DNA of 64,000 nucleotides from Nematopogon swammerdamellus (lineage: Eukaryota; Arthropoda; Insecta; Lepidoptera; Adelidae): positions 975,501 to 1,039,500 of the forward strand of contig OX336340.1 of assembly GCA_946902875.1 (NCBI GenBank). The letters run 5' to 3'. Positions within the stretch are counted from its first letter, which is position 1; each line of letters starts with the position of its first letter. Below the pieces are notes generated by a model. The model did not search any database, was not told the DNA's origin, and worked only from the letters and a program-made list of their open reading frames with translations. Shown here piece by piece: positions 63,784 through 64,000 of this stretch. A program made the translations under genes and the position numbers.

Positions 63784-64000
63784 TCACCTACAACGTCCGT
63801 GATGTCAGCCCATAACACCGGGTAAACTAAGTGCCATGTCAGTACTTCCCCCTTTGATCGTACTGACTACACTGAACTGGTCGGAAAACACAAACTATTT
63901 ACATAGCCGTTTCGACCGACGTTTAATTCAGTGCGGTGGTACCAACCCGGTCAGGTTAAACCCTACCACCAAGTAAGATTAGGAGGGAAGGGACCTACAG
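63784..64000 (-). mobile_element. SINE-A, 3' end lost, runs off the window
   Basis: From acatcacctacaacgtccgt to the window end at gggaagggacctacag. The poly(A) and last ~25 bp are replaced by the tandem array. The head lies beyond 64000. Confidence 0.9.

Noticed and set aside
63144..63818. 224-codon reverse and 192-codon forward ORFs
   Set aside because: They follow the tandem array exactly; unit lengths are multiples of three and both strands stay open by periodicity.

Overview
The window looks like intergenic or intronic DNA from a moth or butterfly (Lepidoptera). It is AT-rich and packed with old and young transposable elements, and I see no convincing host gene. The lepidopteran call is an inference. 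It rests on repeats I recognise as typical of that order: elements opening 'accggccaagtgcgagtcg', elements opening 'accgacttcaaaaaaggagg', and RTE-like and jockey-like reverse-transcriptase (RT) tails. Family letters are mine. SINE-A has a tRNA/5S-like head and a poly(A) tail. SINE-B has an unidentified head, a hairpin and an (ATGT)n tail. SINE-BA is the B head on the A body. SINE-BT is the B head on another body with an (AAC)n tail. SINE-C has a tRNA head on a body distantly related to A. LINE-G, M and N are jockey/CR1-like RT tails, K and L are RTE-like RT tails, and O is a LINE 3' end. D, F, P, Q, R and S are unclassified dispersed repeats. E is a fold-back family and H is a terminal-inverted-repeat element.

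Layout. 0.7-3.2 kb: two SINE-C copies and RT fragments in divergent orientation. 3.6-6.6 kb: a three-level nest, in which a SINE-BA holds a SINE-BT (17-bp duplication) and then a 2.4-kb element (5-bp duplication) that carries the only substantial intact ORF. That ORF predicts 372 residues: a PHD-type zinc finger, a coiled coil and a baculovirus-FP-like C-terminal domain. No RT follows it, so it looks like an ORF1-only LINE derivative. 7-15 kb: SINE, LINE and MITE fragments. 15.5-17.35 kb: ten tandem units of exactly 180 bp. 17.4-36 kb: mostly SINE-A, SINE-B and LINE K/L/M pieces, with several fold-backs and minisatellites. 36-50 kb: a fold-back inside LINE-G, MITEs, F repeats, and two LINE-O copies broken at nearly the same base by different elements. 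50-63 kb: a head-to-head P dimer, jockey RT and LTR-integrase remnants, a LINE-G tail, a SINE with inverted heads and a palindrome cut by a SINE. 63.2-63.8 kb: a higher-order tandem array, truncated against a SINE-A that runs off the window.

How the parts fit. The SINEs behave as a modular set: one head (B) occurs on three bodies, and one body (A) occurs under two heads. Target-site duplications show retroposition. SINE-B and LINE-K share a similar (ATGT)n terminus, so K is a plausible source of the enzyme that moved B. No autonomous element is intact here; all RT segments are 5'-truncated or broken.
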